A DNA stretch of 64,000 nucleotides, from NCBI RefSeq assembly GCF_900169275.1, contig NZ_FXZC01000003.1, positions 310,001-374,000 on the forward strand, written 5' to 3'. The position numbers were made by a program, and so were the translations under genes. This DNA comes from Brevibacterium casei CIP 102111. GTDB taxonomy: Bacteria; Actinomycetota; Actinomycetes; Actinomycetales; Brevibacteriaceae. Below the pieces are notes generated by a model. The model was not told the origin of the DNA and ran no database searches. It saw nothing but the letters and a program-made list of their open reading frames with translations. Shown here piece by piece: positions 15,290 to 22,877 of the stretch (its first letter is position 1; the number at the start of each line of letters is the position of its first letter).

Positions 15290-16020
15290 GAGTGACCACT
15301 CGTCTTTCCGTTGACGATCCTTGATGCCTGCGACGAGTCGATGCCATAGAATGCGGCGATCTCTGTCTGCGGAACTCCGAGCGCGTACAGGGCGCGGATT
15401 GACCGGCGGTCGTCGAGGGTCAGCCTCTCGACTTTCGGGAGATCGTCTGGGTCAACCAGCCCATTGGCGATTGCTGACTTGACTCGATCGTGAGCTGATT
15501 TGAATCCGGCCAGCCCAGTTGCATCCGCGATCTGCTGATAGGTCAGACCCTCAATTCGCAACTGGACCGCTTCCATCTGGTCCTCAAACACTCCGAGTCG
15601 ACCTAAAGTTCGTCGAACATGCTCTGCCGGCGTGACCGGGCACAGGTGATCGGGGTTGACGCACGGAGGGTTCTCGCACTCATGATCGAGGTGGTATCCC
15701 TCGGGGATTGGACCCTTGTGCCTTCGGTAGGAGACACGGTGCGCCCAGTCGACTCGGCGACCCGGCGGCTGCTCGATGTCGTAGGCTTTGCCATACCCGT
15801 TCTTGTCAATGTGGCCCTGCCATTCCCAGCACCCCGACTCGACCACGATGTAGTCGGACAGGATGCTGGGACGACTTGCGTCCGCACAGTCCTTGGAGCA
15901 GTAGACGCGCTTGCGCCAGACTCGGTATGCGTCCTTGGGCCTCTTCTCGATGACCTTTCCGCACGCCTTGCAAACTGGGCCCTGGGCGATGGTCGCGTCA
16001 GAATGGTGGACGGCTGTCAT
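15286..16020 (-). CDS. HNH endonuclease (244 aa), homing type
   Basis: The start is ATG 16020, where GGAGG sits just upstream; the longer frame has no RBS. The N-terminus has a zinc site (VCKACGK ... YCSKDCADA). The centre holds the HNH core ([36 protein letters not shown]; residues about 112-155). The C-terminus (residues 175-244) has two HTH-like segments ([11 protein letters not shown] and [19 protein letters not shown]), so DNA recognition differs from the AP2 type. It lies between ssb and whiB, and its RBS lies inside the ssb 3' end. Insertion as a mobile intergenic nuclease is likely. Confidence 0.85.
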   Translation of the reverse strand: MTAVHHSDATIAQGPVCKACGKVIEKRPKDAYRVWRKRVYCSKDCADASRPSILSDYIVVESGCWEWQGHIDKNGYGKAYDIEQPPGRRVDWAHRVSYRRHKGPIPEGYHLDHECENPPCVNPDHLCPVTPAEHVRRTLGRLGVFEDQMEAVQLRIEGLTYQQIADATGLAGFKSAHDRVKSAIANGLVDPDDLPKVERLTLDDRRSIRALYALGVPQTEIAAFYGIDSSQASRIVNGKTSGHS

Positions 16021-16510
16021 CTTGACCTCCACTCTGGTTCTGGTCCCAACCACCGCCCTGCCCCTGCTGGGACTGCTGAGCCCATCCGCCGGCCTGCTGG
16101 GACTGCTGGAAGCCGCCCTGCTGCTGGCCGCCGAACCCGCCGCCGGACTGGTTCTTCGTCACCACCGCGGTTGCACGCCGCAAGTTCGGTCCGACGTCAT
16201 CGACGTCAAGATCCATGACCGTGCGCTTCTCACCCTCCTTGGTCTCGAACGAGCGGGACTTGAGGCGACCTTGGACGACGACGTTAGTCCCCCGGCGGAG
16301 AGACTCCGCGACATTCTCGCCCAGTTGCTTCCATGCTGAGCACCGCAGGAACAGCGTCTCCCCGTCCTTAAACTCGCCGGCCTGCCGATCGAAGATGCGT
16401 GGCGTCGAGGCGACGGTGAAGTTCGCGACTGCAGCACCGTTGGGTGTGAACCGAAGCTCCGGATCCGAGGTGAGGTTGCCGATGACGGTAATGACTGTTT
16501 CGCCTGCCAT
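15998..16510 (-). CDS. ssb: Single-stranded DNA-binding protein
   Basis: The 170-residue protein starts with the OB-fold signature [20 protein letters not shown] and continues [11 protein letters not shown] and [18 protein letters not shown]. The C-terminal third is a Gly/Gln-rich linker ending in the acidic DDSRPPF tip used to recruit partners (usual end DDIPF). Tetramers coat ssDNA during replication and RecT-mediated annealing. The ATG at 16510 follows AAGGAGCAG. A homing-type endonuclease sits on each side of this gene, so the original operon probably ran recT-ssb-whiB. Confidence 0.95.
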   Translation of the reverse strand: MAGETVITVIGNLTSDPELRFTPNGAAVANFTVASTPRIFDRQAGEFKDGETLFLRCSAWKQLGENVAESLRRGTNVVVQGRLKSRSFETKEGEKRTVMDLDVDDVGPNLRRATAVVTKNQSGGGFGGQQQGGFQQSQQAGGWAQQSQQGQGGGWDQNQSGGQDDSRPPF

Positions 16511-16512
16511 GG

Positions 16513-17166
16513 TTACTGCTCCTTGTTCTTGGTGTGAAAACTCTTCTTGAGCGAGCCGCCCGCAAACTCTCCGAACAGCTCGAGCCTCTTCTTTGCCGCT
16601 ACCTCTGCGGCCTCTTGCGGGGAGTTGAACGTTCCGAGGTGGTACTTCTTGCCGCCCTTGCCCACGGTCGCGGACCATCCCCTGCCGTTCTTCGAAACAC
16701 CCCTGTATCCAGAGAGATTCGCGGCGGTAGCGCCTCGCCTGTGCTGGGAGTTCTCCGCGGGCGTGGCTAGCCGTAGATGGTCGAGATTGACACAGGCTGG
16801 CTCGTGGCAGATGTGGTCGATCTGCATCCCCTCAGGAATTGGGCCGTGCTCTTGTTCCCAGGCGTAGCGGTGGACCAGGGTCATCCGCCCGGACGCCCTT
16901 ACGAGTCCGTGTCCTCGTGAGTTGACTGTCCCGGCCCACAGGACGCATTCGCCCCTCCGGGTGACGTACTTCTCAAGCGCCTCGTCGGGCGACTTGAACC
17001 GGTTGCGAACAGGGATGTCCGGACGAGGATCCCCGTACTTCTTCCACCTCTCCCAGTGAGCTACACACCAGCCCCGAGATTCGGCAGGGCGCCCGCAGCT
17101 AGCAATAGAGCATGGTGGGCCATCCTTGGCTCTATGGCTTCTGCTGCGATTTCGTGCGTCAGGCAT
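16513..17166 (-). CDS. HNH endonuclease with zinc finger and AP2-like domain (217 aa)
   Basis: It has the same layout as the enzyme at 3914-4507: CSIASCGR...[12 protein letters not shown] finger (about 19-43), HNH core with [27 protein letters not shown] and [10 protein letters not shown] (about 97-137), then an AP2-like part ([33 protein letters not shown]). Similar finger and AP2 pieces show that the two copies share ancestry. It ends 2 bases before ssb, and its start abuts the recT stop at 17168, as expected for an insertion between two operon genes. Confidence 0.87.
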   Translation of the reverse strand: MPDARNRSRSHRAKDGPPCSIASCGRPAESRGWCVAHWERWKKYGDPRPDIPVRNRFKSPDEALEKYVTRRGECVLWAGTVNSRGHGLVRASGRMTLVHRYAWEQEHGPIPEGMQIDHICHEPACVNLDHLRLATPAENSQHRRGATAANLSGYRGVSKNGRGWSATVGKGGKKYHLGTFNSPQEAAEVAAKKRLELFGEFAGGSLKKSFHTKNKEQ

Positions 17167-17167
17167 G

Positions 17168-18004
17168 TCAGGCCGCCTCTCCGGTGATCTCGCCGTTCTC
17201 GTCGACGAGCTGACCGTCGATGATCTCGGTGTTCTGCTCTTCCATCTGCCGCAGAGCGGTGCCCGTGGTCATGAGGAACGACTTGAGATCGTCGTCGAGT
17301 TCACCGGCGGCCTTGCACTCGTTGAACAGTGCCGCGAGCTGGTCTGCGGTCTCGCAGTCACCGGCCTCGGCGTACCAGTCCCGGCCACTCCCCTGCGCCG
17401 GTGCCTGCTGGGTCTGGTTGGCCTGCTCGCGCTGTTTCTGCGTGCGCGGCCGCGGGGACGGCGCCGGGGGCGGGGTTTCCGAGGTGAACTCGGCGACTTC
17501 CTCGGGGGTGTATTTGAGTCCGCCGAGGACTTCGGGGCAGGCCATGCGCACGCACTCGCTGGTCGCACGCCAGCGGAGCATTGTCGCCGGATCCTTCGCC
17601 CAGTGGCCCTTCCCCCACAGGCCAGCCGCCTGAGCCTTCTTCTGGTCCCACACGGACCGGTGAGTGAAGTCCGGGTCATCCTTGCGGATGATCTCGCACA
17701 CCGCAGACCCGTCATCGTCGTTGCGGGTGCGCACGATGTGACCCGCCGACCGGGCAAGGGACGACATCATGGATGCCGACAGGGACGGGGAACCGTTGAT
17801 GACGTTGATCTCGTTGAGAGCGACGATCGGCTGGATGCCCAGGGCGTTGCCGTACTCGATCGCGACGAAGACGTTCGCGGGGTTGCGCTGGAACGCCTTG
17901 GGGATCATGTTCGCGTCGGCGAGGATGGACGCATAGTTCTGCTTCTCGGCGACGCTCATCTCGAGTGCCGAGGCTGAGGTGTGGGTGACGATGTCGGTGT
18001 TCAC
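17168..18004 (-). CDS. recT: RecT-family single-strand annealing recombinase
   Basis: The protein is 278 residues. The annealing core (about 20-170) includes VFVAIEYGNALGIQPIVALN, INGSPSLSASMMSSLARSAG and a SECVRMACPEVLGGLKYTPE segment, as in RecT proteins of actinophages. RecT anneals complementary strands coated by SSB and works with a 5'-3' exonuclease, here the YqaJ-type gene two positions upstream. The C-terminus is a Pro/Gln-rich linker plus an acidic helix, normal for a SSB- or exonuclease-contact tail. GTG start at 18004 with an AAGGAGAAG RBS. Confidence 0.92.
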   Translation of the reverse strand: MNTDIVTHTSASALEMSVAEKQNYASILADANMIPKAFQRNPANVFVAIEYGNALGIQPIVALNEINVINGSPSLSASMMSSLARSAGHIVRTRNDDDGSAVCEIIRKDDPDFTHRSVWDQKKAQAAGLWGKGHWAKDPATMLRWRATSECVRMACPEVLGGLKYTPEEVAEFTSETPPPAPSPRPRTQKQREQANQTQQAPAQGSGRDWYAEAGDCETADQLAALFNECKAAGELDDDLKSFLMTTGTALRQMEEQNTEIIDGQLVDENGEITGEAA

Positions 18005-18237
18005 AGTTCTTCTCCTTGTTCGATGTTGGTGAGTAGGTACTTCGGCGGGACATTAAGTGCGCGGGCGAGAGCATCCACCTGGTCGAGGCTGACGGTCTTG
18101 AGGTCGTTAGCTTCGAGCCGCCAGATCGAATGGTTCGTGACCGTGGGTCGGGTCTTCCGGCTGAGGTCGAGCTTTGACCAGCCCGACGCCACCCTGAGAC
18201 GGCGAACGTTCGCGGCCAGCACTTCCGAGGACTTCAT
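18001..18237 (-). CDS. Small XRE-type HTH regulator (78 aa)
   Basis: The sequence MKSSEVLAANVRRLRVASGW begins a Cro/CI-type helix-turn-helix. The recognition part lies at SKLDLSRKTRPTVTNHSIWR (21-40), and the end is LDQVDALARALNVPPKYLL. It is a bare DNA-binding domain without a dimer or cleavage domain. It lies between exonuclease and recT with 4-base overlaps, so it is co-expressed with recombination genes. It may adjust late control; the target is unknown. Confidence 0.82.
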   Translation of the reverse strand: MKSSEVLAANVRRLRVASGWSKLDLSRKTRPTVTNHSIWRLEANDLKTVSLDQVDALARALNVPPKYLLTNIEQGEEL

Positions 18238-19259
18238 GCCGCAGCCTCGATGATCGACAGGCGGCGCGTGGGTGCCCCGACCTTCGTGTATTCGGCTTTG
18301 ATGTCGGCGAGGTTCTTCTTCGTGGCCTCGATCCCGCGGTCGGCGGCGAGCTTCGTGAGCACAGCGTCCTGGTCGAACGTCTTGCGTCCGGCGATCTCCT
18401 GCCACCGGGCCACAGGGCGGCCGTCGATGGTCAGGTATTCGTGGTCACCGATCACGGCCTTGAGGCGCGTCTCGATCGCGGTGCGTTCGGTCTTGAGCGT
18501 CGCCTCGGTGTCCTTGATCTCCGCGAGTTTCGTCAGGTCGTCCTCCACCAGCTCCGGCAGGGGTGCCTCGGTGCAGGATTCGGGGTCGAGCACACGCGGG
18601 TGCCGGACCGCGAGTTCGCCGGGAGTGACGGTGGCGAGGTCGACCGGTGGGGGTTCGTTCGAGAGCACATGCGCCCAGAACAGGGCGGCGGTGGACCGGA
18701 TCTCGGCGATGAGGTTCTCGTCCCGGTCGACGGGGCCGACGATGTGCGGGGTGCGGTCGACGAGGGCGATGAACCATCCGTGCGAGCGGCCCGTGACGCT
18801 GAGGTACCACTGCAACTGCACGTAGGCGTTGTCCGGGATCTCGCCCGCCTGCCAGTCGCGGGCCTTGTCCGTGTAGATGCCGGTGGTTTTGATCTCGAGG
18901 ATCCCGCCGTCCGCGGTGAGCCGGTCGGGGTTCGCGATCGCCCAGGGAGTCTTCTTTTCCGCGTAGGTGCCGACGTTGCGGGTCGCGATGCCCGTGTCCT
19001 CGGTGAAGCGTGTGGCGAGCAGCGGTTCGACTTCCTGACCGAACCAGAAGATGTCCTTGACCTCCTCGACGGGGTCGGTGTCGCTGGTCTTGTCCTGCCA
19101 GATCTCGAACGGGGTACGGAACGACGAGGCTCCGGTGATCTCGGCGATGTCGGATCCGCCGAGCCCCTGCCTGCGGACCGCGAGCCAGTCAGTTCGGGGT
19201 GCGTCGGCGGGGAGGATGAGTTTCGCGTTGGGGACGCGGTAGTCGGGTTTCGTGGTCAT
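18234..19259 (-). CDS. YqaJ-type phage exonuclease (PD-(D/E)XK)
   Basis: The 341-residue enzyme shows the YqaJ recombinase-exonuclease pattern: LAVRRQGLGGSDIAEITGAS (about 26-45), FWFGQEVEPLLATRF (about 71-85), ANPDRLTADGGILEIKTTG with the catalytic Asp and ExK (about 108-126), and AYVQLQWYLSVTGR (about 145-158). It digests 5' strands to make ssDNA for RecT annealing. The C-terminal helical part (EDDLTKLAEIKDTEATLKTE) is an added coiled region. The ATG at 19259 was chosen because a long upstream extension has shadow-like composition. Confidence 0.92.
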   Translation of the reverse strand: MTTKPDYRVPNAKLILPADAPRTDWLAVRRQGLGGSDIAEITGASSFRTPFEIWQDKTSDTDPVEEVKDIFWFGQEVEPLLATRFTEDTGIATRNVGTYAEKKTPWAIANPDRLTADGGILEIKTTGIYTDKARDWQAGEIPDNAYVQLQWYLSVTGRSHGWFIALVDRTPHIVGPVDRDENLIAEIRSTAALFWAHVLSNEPPPVDLATVTPGELAVRHPRVLDPESCTEAPLPELVEDDLTKLAEIKDTEATLKTERTAIETRLKAVIGDHEYLTIDGRPVARWQEIAGRKTFDQDAVLTKLAADRGIEATKKNLADIKAEYTKVGAPTRRLSIIEAAA

Positions 19260-19444
19260 TGCTGTCTCATTTCGTTGAAGGCGGCGACGGTTCCTGCCGC
19301 GAGGATGGTCAGGCCCAGGAGTGAGAGCCCGTTGGCGGTGAGGGTGAAGCTCAGCGACCACACGTAGGTCGCGGCACCCAACGCGGCGGCCGGCACCCAC
19401 AGGAGCCAGGCGCGGCGCTTCCGGTGGATCGGGTGACGACTCAT
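19256..19444 (-). CDS. Small two-TM phage membrane protein (62 aa)
   Basis: The peptide MSRHPIHRKRRAWLLWVPAA has a basic N-terminus and then two hydrophobic segments (about 13-30 and 37-55) separated by a short loop. This places it in the cytoplasmic membrane with both ends inside. Its place in an early recombination operon is odd for a lysis protein. A superinfection-exclusion or holin-like role is conceivable but unproved. Confidence 0.7.
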   Translation of the reverse strand: MSRHPIHRKRRAWLLWVPAAALGAATYVWSLSFTLTANGLSLLGLTILAAGTVAAFNEMRQQ

Positions 19445-19656
19445 GCCGCGGCCCCCGGATCCCACGGGCCTGCTGCGCCCTTGTCCCGGTGGTGTTGCTG
19501 TTCGAGGACCGCGTCCTCGACGTCGTTGAGGAACTGCTCCCCTGCGTCGTCGGCGAGAACACCGGTGACCTGCTTGCCCTTGGTGGTGGTGAACTCGACG
19601 TGCAGTTCCCCGTTGATGCAGTTCACGGTCGCGGTCTTGGCGTGGAAGTGCATCAT
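19441..19656 (-). CDS. Hypothetical phage protein (71 aa)
   Basis: It starts MMHFHAKTATVNCINGELHV at ATG 19656, overlapping the previous stop as ATGA. The first half is a beta hairpin set (VEFTTTKGKQVTGVL). The second half is a helix (QFLNDVEDAVLEQQHH) and a flexible tail. A second ATG at 19653 is also possible. No family recognised. Confidence 0.65.
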   Translation of the reverse strand: MMHFHAKTATVNCINGELHVEFTTTKGKQVTGVLADDAGEQFLNDVEDAVLEQQHHRDKGAAGPWDPGAAA

Positions 19657-19838
19657 GCCGCGGCGCCCTTCTGTGCGTTGAGGTACTTCCTGATGTCCGC
19701 TGGGTCGTAGCGCCACATGCCGCCGACAGCGATGCCGGGGAACGCGCCACGCCTACGGAGCCGGTTGACGTGCTGAACGGAACAGTCGAGCCATTCCGCG
19801 ACCTCCGTGCCCTTGAGGAGTTTGTCCAGCTGGATCAC
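19653..19838 (-). CDS. Excisionase-like HTH protein (61 aa)
   Basis: The GTG at 19838 follows GAAGGAGG and overlaps the previous stop (GTGA). The core reads LLKGTEVAEWLDCSVQHVNR, LRRRGAFPG and GGMWRYDPADIRKYL. This is the winged MerR/HTH-17 fold of excisionases and control proteins. It is far from the integrase, which makes a pure excisionase role less certain. A DNA-binding regulator of the early operon is the safer call. Confidence 0.82.
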   Translation of the reverse strand: MIQLDKLLKGTEVAEWLDCSVQHVNRLRRRGAFPGIAVGGMWRYDPADIRKYLNAQKGAAA

Positions 19839-20041
19839 GACGCCTCCTTCACTTCGGCGAGGGCCGCATCCACGCGGGCCTCCCATGCTTTCTGCGCCCG
19901 CTCGTCGGCGCGCTTCTCGTGGTCGGTGCGCTCATCCGGGCAGTCCGGACACCAGGTCACGTGGTCGTCGATCGCGTCCTGGGCGGATCCGCCGGTAAGG
20001 ATGACGCCACCGCCGCACTCGAACTCGATGTAGGTGGTCAT
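19835..20041 (-). CDS. Hypothetical phage protein (68 aa)
   Basis: It starts MTTYIEFECGGGVILTGGSA at ATG 20041, overlapping the antirepressor stop (ATGA). It has a beta hairpin, a short HVTWCPDCPDERTDH zinc-knuckle-like stretch (two Cys and two His) and a C-terminal Ala/Glu helix. The function is unknown. Confidence 0.68.
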   Translation of the reverse strand: MTTYIEFECGGGVILTGGSAQDAIDDHVTWCPDCPDERTDHEKRADERAQKAWEARVDAALAEVKEAS

Positions 20042-20793
20042 CACGCCACCTCGAGTTCGTGTTGGACGTGCGGGATGCCGAGCTTGCGGCGGATGAACTC
20101 CACACCGGAGGGCTGCACCGTCGTCGTGTACGAGCACCCGATCGTGTCGTCCTTGCGCTCATACGAGTACGGGGTGACCTTGAAGTGGTGCATGTACTTC
20201 TGGTAAGGGGTGTTGTGCATGTGCCCCTTGGCGATGAACACCCCGGCGTTGCGCAGTTCCGCGAACAGCTTGTTCTGCGACCTGCCGAGCATCTTCGCCA
20301 CGCGCCCCACCGAGTAGGTGCCGTCCGCGTTCATGAACGCCTCATAGGCATCCGCCTTCGGGGACAGTTCGGCGATGGTGGCGTCTTTTGCCTCGAGCAT
20401 CTTGTTCGCCTCGACGAGGGCGAGCGCAACAAGCTCGGGTCCGGAAGGTGTTGGCACCGGCGCGGCAAGCGCCTGGCGCATCGCGTAGAAGTCGCGGACG
20501 AGCGCCACCTTGAGTTCCCGGACCACGCTGGTGTTCCGGAGGTAGGTGATGAGGAGGGTTGACTGCTGCTCGTTCAGTCGGGCGATCTCGCGAGACTGAG
20601 TTCCGCCGGCAGTGGCGAAGGGTGCGATTTCAAATCCGACCCTTCCGAACTGCTCGAAGTCGCGGAGGTTGTCACGCACGAGCCTGATGACCGAGGCGTG
20701 CTGGTTGCCGGTTCGGTCCGCAACGATGAGCGTGTCAGTGACCGGCTCTCCGTCGACGAGGCGAACGAGGCTGGTATCCTGAGAATGGTTCAT
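20041..20793 (-). CDS. Phage antirepressor (Rha plus KilA-C type)
   Basis: The 250-residue protein has an N-terminal Rha-like domain: VRLVDGEPVTDTLIVADRTG, HASVIRLVRDNLRDFEQFGR and STLLITYLRNTSVVRELKVA (about 10-105). A coiled linker follows. The C-terminus is a KilA-C/ANT-like DNA-binding domain: SVGRVAKMLGRSQNKLFAEL and GHMHNTPYQKYMHHF (about 165-240). Such proteins relieve repression and promote lytic growth. The start MNHSQDT at ATG 20793 has AAAGGACCAG before it. It lies a few genes from the control region, as expected. Confidence 0.9.
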   Translation of the reverse strand: MNHSQDTSLVRLVDGEPVTDTLIVADRTGNQHASVIRLVRDNLRDFEQFGRVGFEIAPFATAGGTQSREIARLNEQQSTLLITYLRNTSVVRELKVALVRDFYAMRQALAAPVPTPSGPELVALALVEANKMLEAKDATIAELSPKADAYEAFMNADGTYSVGRVAKMLGRSQNKLFAELRNAGVFIAKGHMHNTPYQKYMHHFKVTPYSYERKDDTIGCSYTTTVQPSGVEFIRRKLGIPHVQHELEVA

Positions 20794-20814
20794 CTCTGGT
20801 CCTTTCTGGATCGT

Positions 20815-20844
20815 TGCCCTCACCTGTTGGACCAGGTGGGGGCA
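20815..20844. terminator. Hairpin between antirepressor and HTH gene
   Basis: The arms TGCCCTCACCTG and CAGGTGGGGGCA (one mismatch) surround a 5-6 base loop. On the + strand TTTCTT follows; on the - strand no T run does. It sits in the 55-base gap between two leftward genes, so it may act as an attenuator of the operon or as a terminator for antisense transcription. Confidence 0.45.
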
Positions 20845-20848
20845 TTTC

Positions 20849-21106
20849 TTATGCGGCGTAGTTGATTCGCTCGAGGTCGAAGAGCTCCTCGGTCTCGAAT
20901 CCGAGGGCTTTCGCGATCTTTCCGGCGGTCTCGGGGTTGCACGTCTCGCGTGCTCCGAGGATGTTGCCGACCGTTCCGGTCGAGACCTTCGCCTTGAACG
21001 CGAGGTCTGAGTTGGTCCACTGCTTGAACTTCATCGCCAAGCGAATCTGCGCCTTGCGCGGCCGGGCGGTGAGACCCCTGCGGGTCTGGTTGTAGGTTGT
21101 TGCCAT
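20849..21106 (-). CDS. Cro-like HTH regulator (85 aa)
   Basis: The N-terminal part is basic (MATTYNQTRRGLTARPRKAQ). The HTH spans WTNSDLAFKAKVSTGTVGNI (about 30-49), then ETAGKIAKALGFETEELFDL, a typical XRE fold end. It is one of the first genes of the leftward operon, opposite the repressor, so it is the best candidate for Cro. The start MATTYN at ATG 21106 has a GGAGGTGAC RBS. Confidence 0.85.
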   Translation of the reverse strand: MATTYNQTRRGLTARPRKAQIRLAMKFKQWTNSDLAFKAKVSTGTVGNILGARETCNPETAGKIAKALGFETEELFDLERINYAA

Positions 21107-21117
21107 GTCACCTCCCC

Positions 21118-21390
21118 TCACGCGACTGCCACGGGCCGAAGGCTGGCTTTGCCGACGTAGCGCACCCAGACCTCTCCCCTGCGAGTCATGGCCTCGAAGT
21201 CGCCCCTGGGGAAGTCTTGGAGCTTGCCGGAGTTGATCGAGTTCGAGTACTTGACTCTGGATGCGGGCTTCAAGTGGTCGAGGTTGAGTTGCGCCCATTC
21301 GCCTGGGTGCGCCCGGAGGGTGTCGGCGTCGTCCCGGTACTTGCTCGCCTGGGTGAGCTTCGGAGGCGGGGTTCCGAATTTGACGGTCAT
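21118..21390 (-). CDS. Hypothetical phage protein (90 aa), first gene of the leftward operon
   Basis: It starts MTVKFGTPPPKLTQASKYRD at ATG 21390 with AAAGGACAC upstream. The sequence mixes a polar N-terminus with a VKYSNSINSGKLQDFPRGDF segment and a beta-rich end (GEVWVRYVGKASLRPV). It could be a small control protein. No family recognised. Its promoter must overlap the start of the divergent gene at 21421. Confidence 0.72.
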   Translation of the reverse strand: MTVKFGTPPPKLTQASKYRDDADTLRAHPGEWAQLNLDHLKPASRVKYSNSINSGKLQDFPRGDFEAMTRRGEVWVRYVGKASLRPVAVA

Positions 21391-21420
21391 GGGAGTGTCC
21401 TTTCGTGGTTGGATGTGGTC

Positions 21421-22020
21421 ATGGATTGGCTTGCTGTGATTCCCGTGTCAGCGCTCGTGTCCGCTGTCGTCACGGGGTTTCTCTGGTGGATTGATCGGAA
21501 GAAGCCGCTTCTCGTTCTGCAGCGATACAACGAACCCAGCCGGGATGAAGAAGGAGAAGAGGGGATCCTTCGCCATCGGCATCAGCTCACGAACGTGGGT
21601 GATGCTCCTGCGTTCGATATCGCCATGTACGGGCATTTGGCAGATATCGCGGCTCCCGTTCCCACCGGCACCAGGTGGCAGTCTTGGACTCATCGGGTGG
21701 TGCTTCTTCAGCCGGGTGAATCTGTCGACGTGTACGTGGCTTGGGCGGGCGATCAGTTCCATGAGGCGGGAGTCAGGATTGGGTACTCCCGCTCCCCCGG
21801 GCGTCCGTTCTGGTACCGCTGGGTTTACGTTCATCTCGATCGGGCACTCTCGACGACTAACGCCAGACCAGGAAGCCTGAAACTAGATCGAGTAGCACTT
21901 CTGCGGCTTCGAGTAGCAGCGGAAGAAGCATCGCCGCGAGCGCAAAAAGCCCGAGCCATAGAGCCTCAGTCGGCTCTCCGGCGGCGAGTCGGTTCGCTAC
22001 TATCCAGACTCCGCAAATGA
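21421..22020 (+). CDS. Membrane-anchored protein of unknown function (199 aa)
   Basis: It begins MDWLAVIPVSALVSAVVTGF, one N-terminal TM helix followed by WWIDRKKP (cytoplasmic). A soluble domain follows with RHQLTNVGDAPAFDIAMYGH and LLQPGESVDVYVAWAG, which looks like a beta-sandwich. Similar N-anchored sandwich proteins are common orphan genes in prophages. It reads opposite to the lytic operon, so it is expressed in the lysogen and might be an exclusion protein. Its last 55 codons overlap a leftward ORF (21857-22057). The promoter is probably in the 22,000 region or just before 21,421. Confidence 0.72.
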   Translation: MDWLAVIPVSALVSAVVTGFLWWIDRKKPLLVLQRYNEPSRDEEGEEGILRHRHQLTNVGDAPAFDIAMYGHLADIAAPVPTGTRWQSWTHRVVLLQPGESVDVYVAWAGDQFHEAGVRIGYSRSPGRPFWYRWVYVHLDRALSTTNARPGSLKLDRVALLRLRVAAEEASPRAQKARAIEPQSALRRRVGSLLSRLRK

Positions 22021-22057
22021 AGCAGAGCACCATGTGAGCAACAGTCCTCATCTCCAT
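21857..22057 (-). CDS. Small two-TM membrane protein (66 aa)
   Basis: The reading MEMRTVAHMVLCFICGVWIV shows a basic start, a first TM helix (about 8-23) and a second, Leu/Ala-rich one (about 33-60). The ATG at 22057 has GAAGGGG just before it. It converges on and overlaps the end of the 21,421 gene by 164 bases. Its composition is strongly hydrophobic, so it looks real rather than a shadow. It could be the first leftward gene after the operator, a place where exclusion proteins occur. Confidence 0.55.
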   Translation of the reverse strand: MEMRTVAHMVLCFICGVWIVANRLAAGEPTEALWLGLFALAAMLLPLLLEAAEVLLDLVSGFLVWR

Positions 22058-22236
22058 GCCCCTTCGTGAGCTTCAAGTGTTTCACTGACATTTATGAGAC
22101 TAGAGCATGTGACCAGATTGAGTCAACTAATTCATTGATTTTTCTGACACTCCGCGGCACGAAGGGAATTACGACGATGTTCTTTGTGTCTGAGCGCGAC
22201 ACACTAGACTTGCTCTAGCCTTGCCCCTGCCTGAAA
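22058..22236. promoter_or_regulatory. Divergent control region between leftward and rightward lysogeny genes
   Basis: This 179-base gap is the most AT-rich stretch of the prophage (for example TCAACTAATTCATTGATTTT around 22124-22143). It separates the small TM gene from the repressor. CTAGAGCA lies at 22100-22107 and its inverse TGCTCTAG at 22211-22218, so a repressor could bind both and loop. -35/-10 elements cannot be assigned with certainty. Confidence 0.6.
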
Positions 22237-22836
22237 GTGGACACCGTGAGCCGACTATCGGAGCTCCTGAAAGATCTGAAGACTGAGCGCGAGCTGACGA
22301 ATCCACAGATCGTGGAATCGGCGAAGCGCCAAGGACTGAAGCTCTCAGCAGGCAACGTATCGAACTACCTGAACGGGAATCATCCCGAACGCCCTCCGAC
22401 TAAGACTCTCGCGGCGTTCGCGAAGGTCTTCGGCGTCCCGGTCTCGGACTTGGAGGCGGCCGCTGCCTACACAGGCCGCGAACCATTCACCCCAGATCCG
22501 TCGTCGGATCGGCTCACCGCTCCACAGCGTGCCGCTGTGAATGAGATCATCCGCCTCCTGGCGGACGGGAACACGGGAGCAGGTGAGTCGAATGGTTCCC
22601 CCATGAACGATGCCGGAGGGAAGCCGGCGACCGAAGAGGCACAGCTCGCCAGCGACTTCGTTGAGAGCAAACGCCGGCAGCGGGAGGGCGGGGCCGGGGG
22701 TAACGTGCACCACTTGGTGCCCCCTCCGCCGGCAGAGAAGACGGCCGCCTACCGGACGCGAAGCCGGGACAAGGAGGAAGAGGAACGGTCCCGGCAGCGG
22801 GGCGAGGAGACGCAGGAGCGCGATGACGATGACTGA
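22237..22836 (+). CDS. Phage immunity repressor, XRE-type HTH
   Basis: The 199-residue protein begins VDTVSRLSELLKDLKTEREL. The HTH part is TNPQIVESAKRQGLKLSAGN, SNYLNGNHPERPPTKTLAAF and FGVPVSDLEAAAAYTG (about 20-87). The second half is disordered and charged, ending KEEEERSRQRGEETQERDDDD. No LexA/CI cleavage domain is visible, so induction must use another route, probably the antirepressor or the ImmA-like protease downstream. The start is GTG 22237; GTG 22246 is an alternative. It is the first gene of the rightward lysogeny arm. Confidence 0.82.
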   Translation: MDTVSRLSELLKDLKTERELTNPQIVESAKRQGLKLSAGNVSNYLNGNHPERPPTKTLAAFAKVFGVPVSDLEAAAAYTGREPFTPDPSSDRLTAPQRAAVNEIIRLLADGNTGAGESNGSPMNDAGGKPATEEAQLASDFVESKRRQREGGAGGNVHHLVPPPPAEKTAAYRTRSRDKEEEERSRQRGEETQERDDDD

Positions 22837-22877
22837 TCCCTCACACTCCCATTCAATCCCCACCCAGGACGGCTAGT

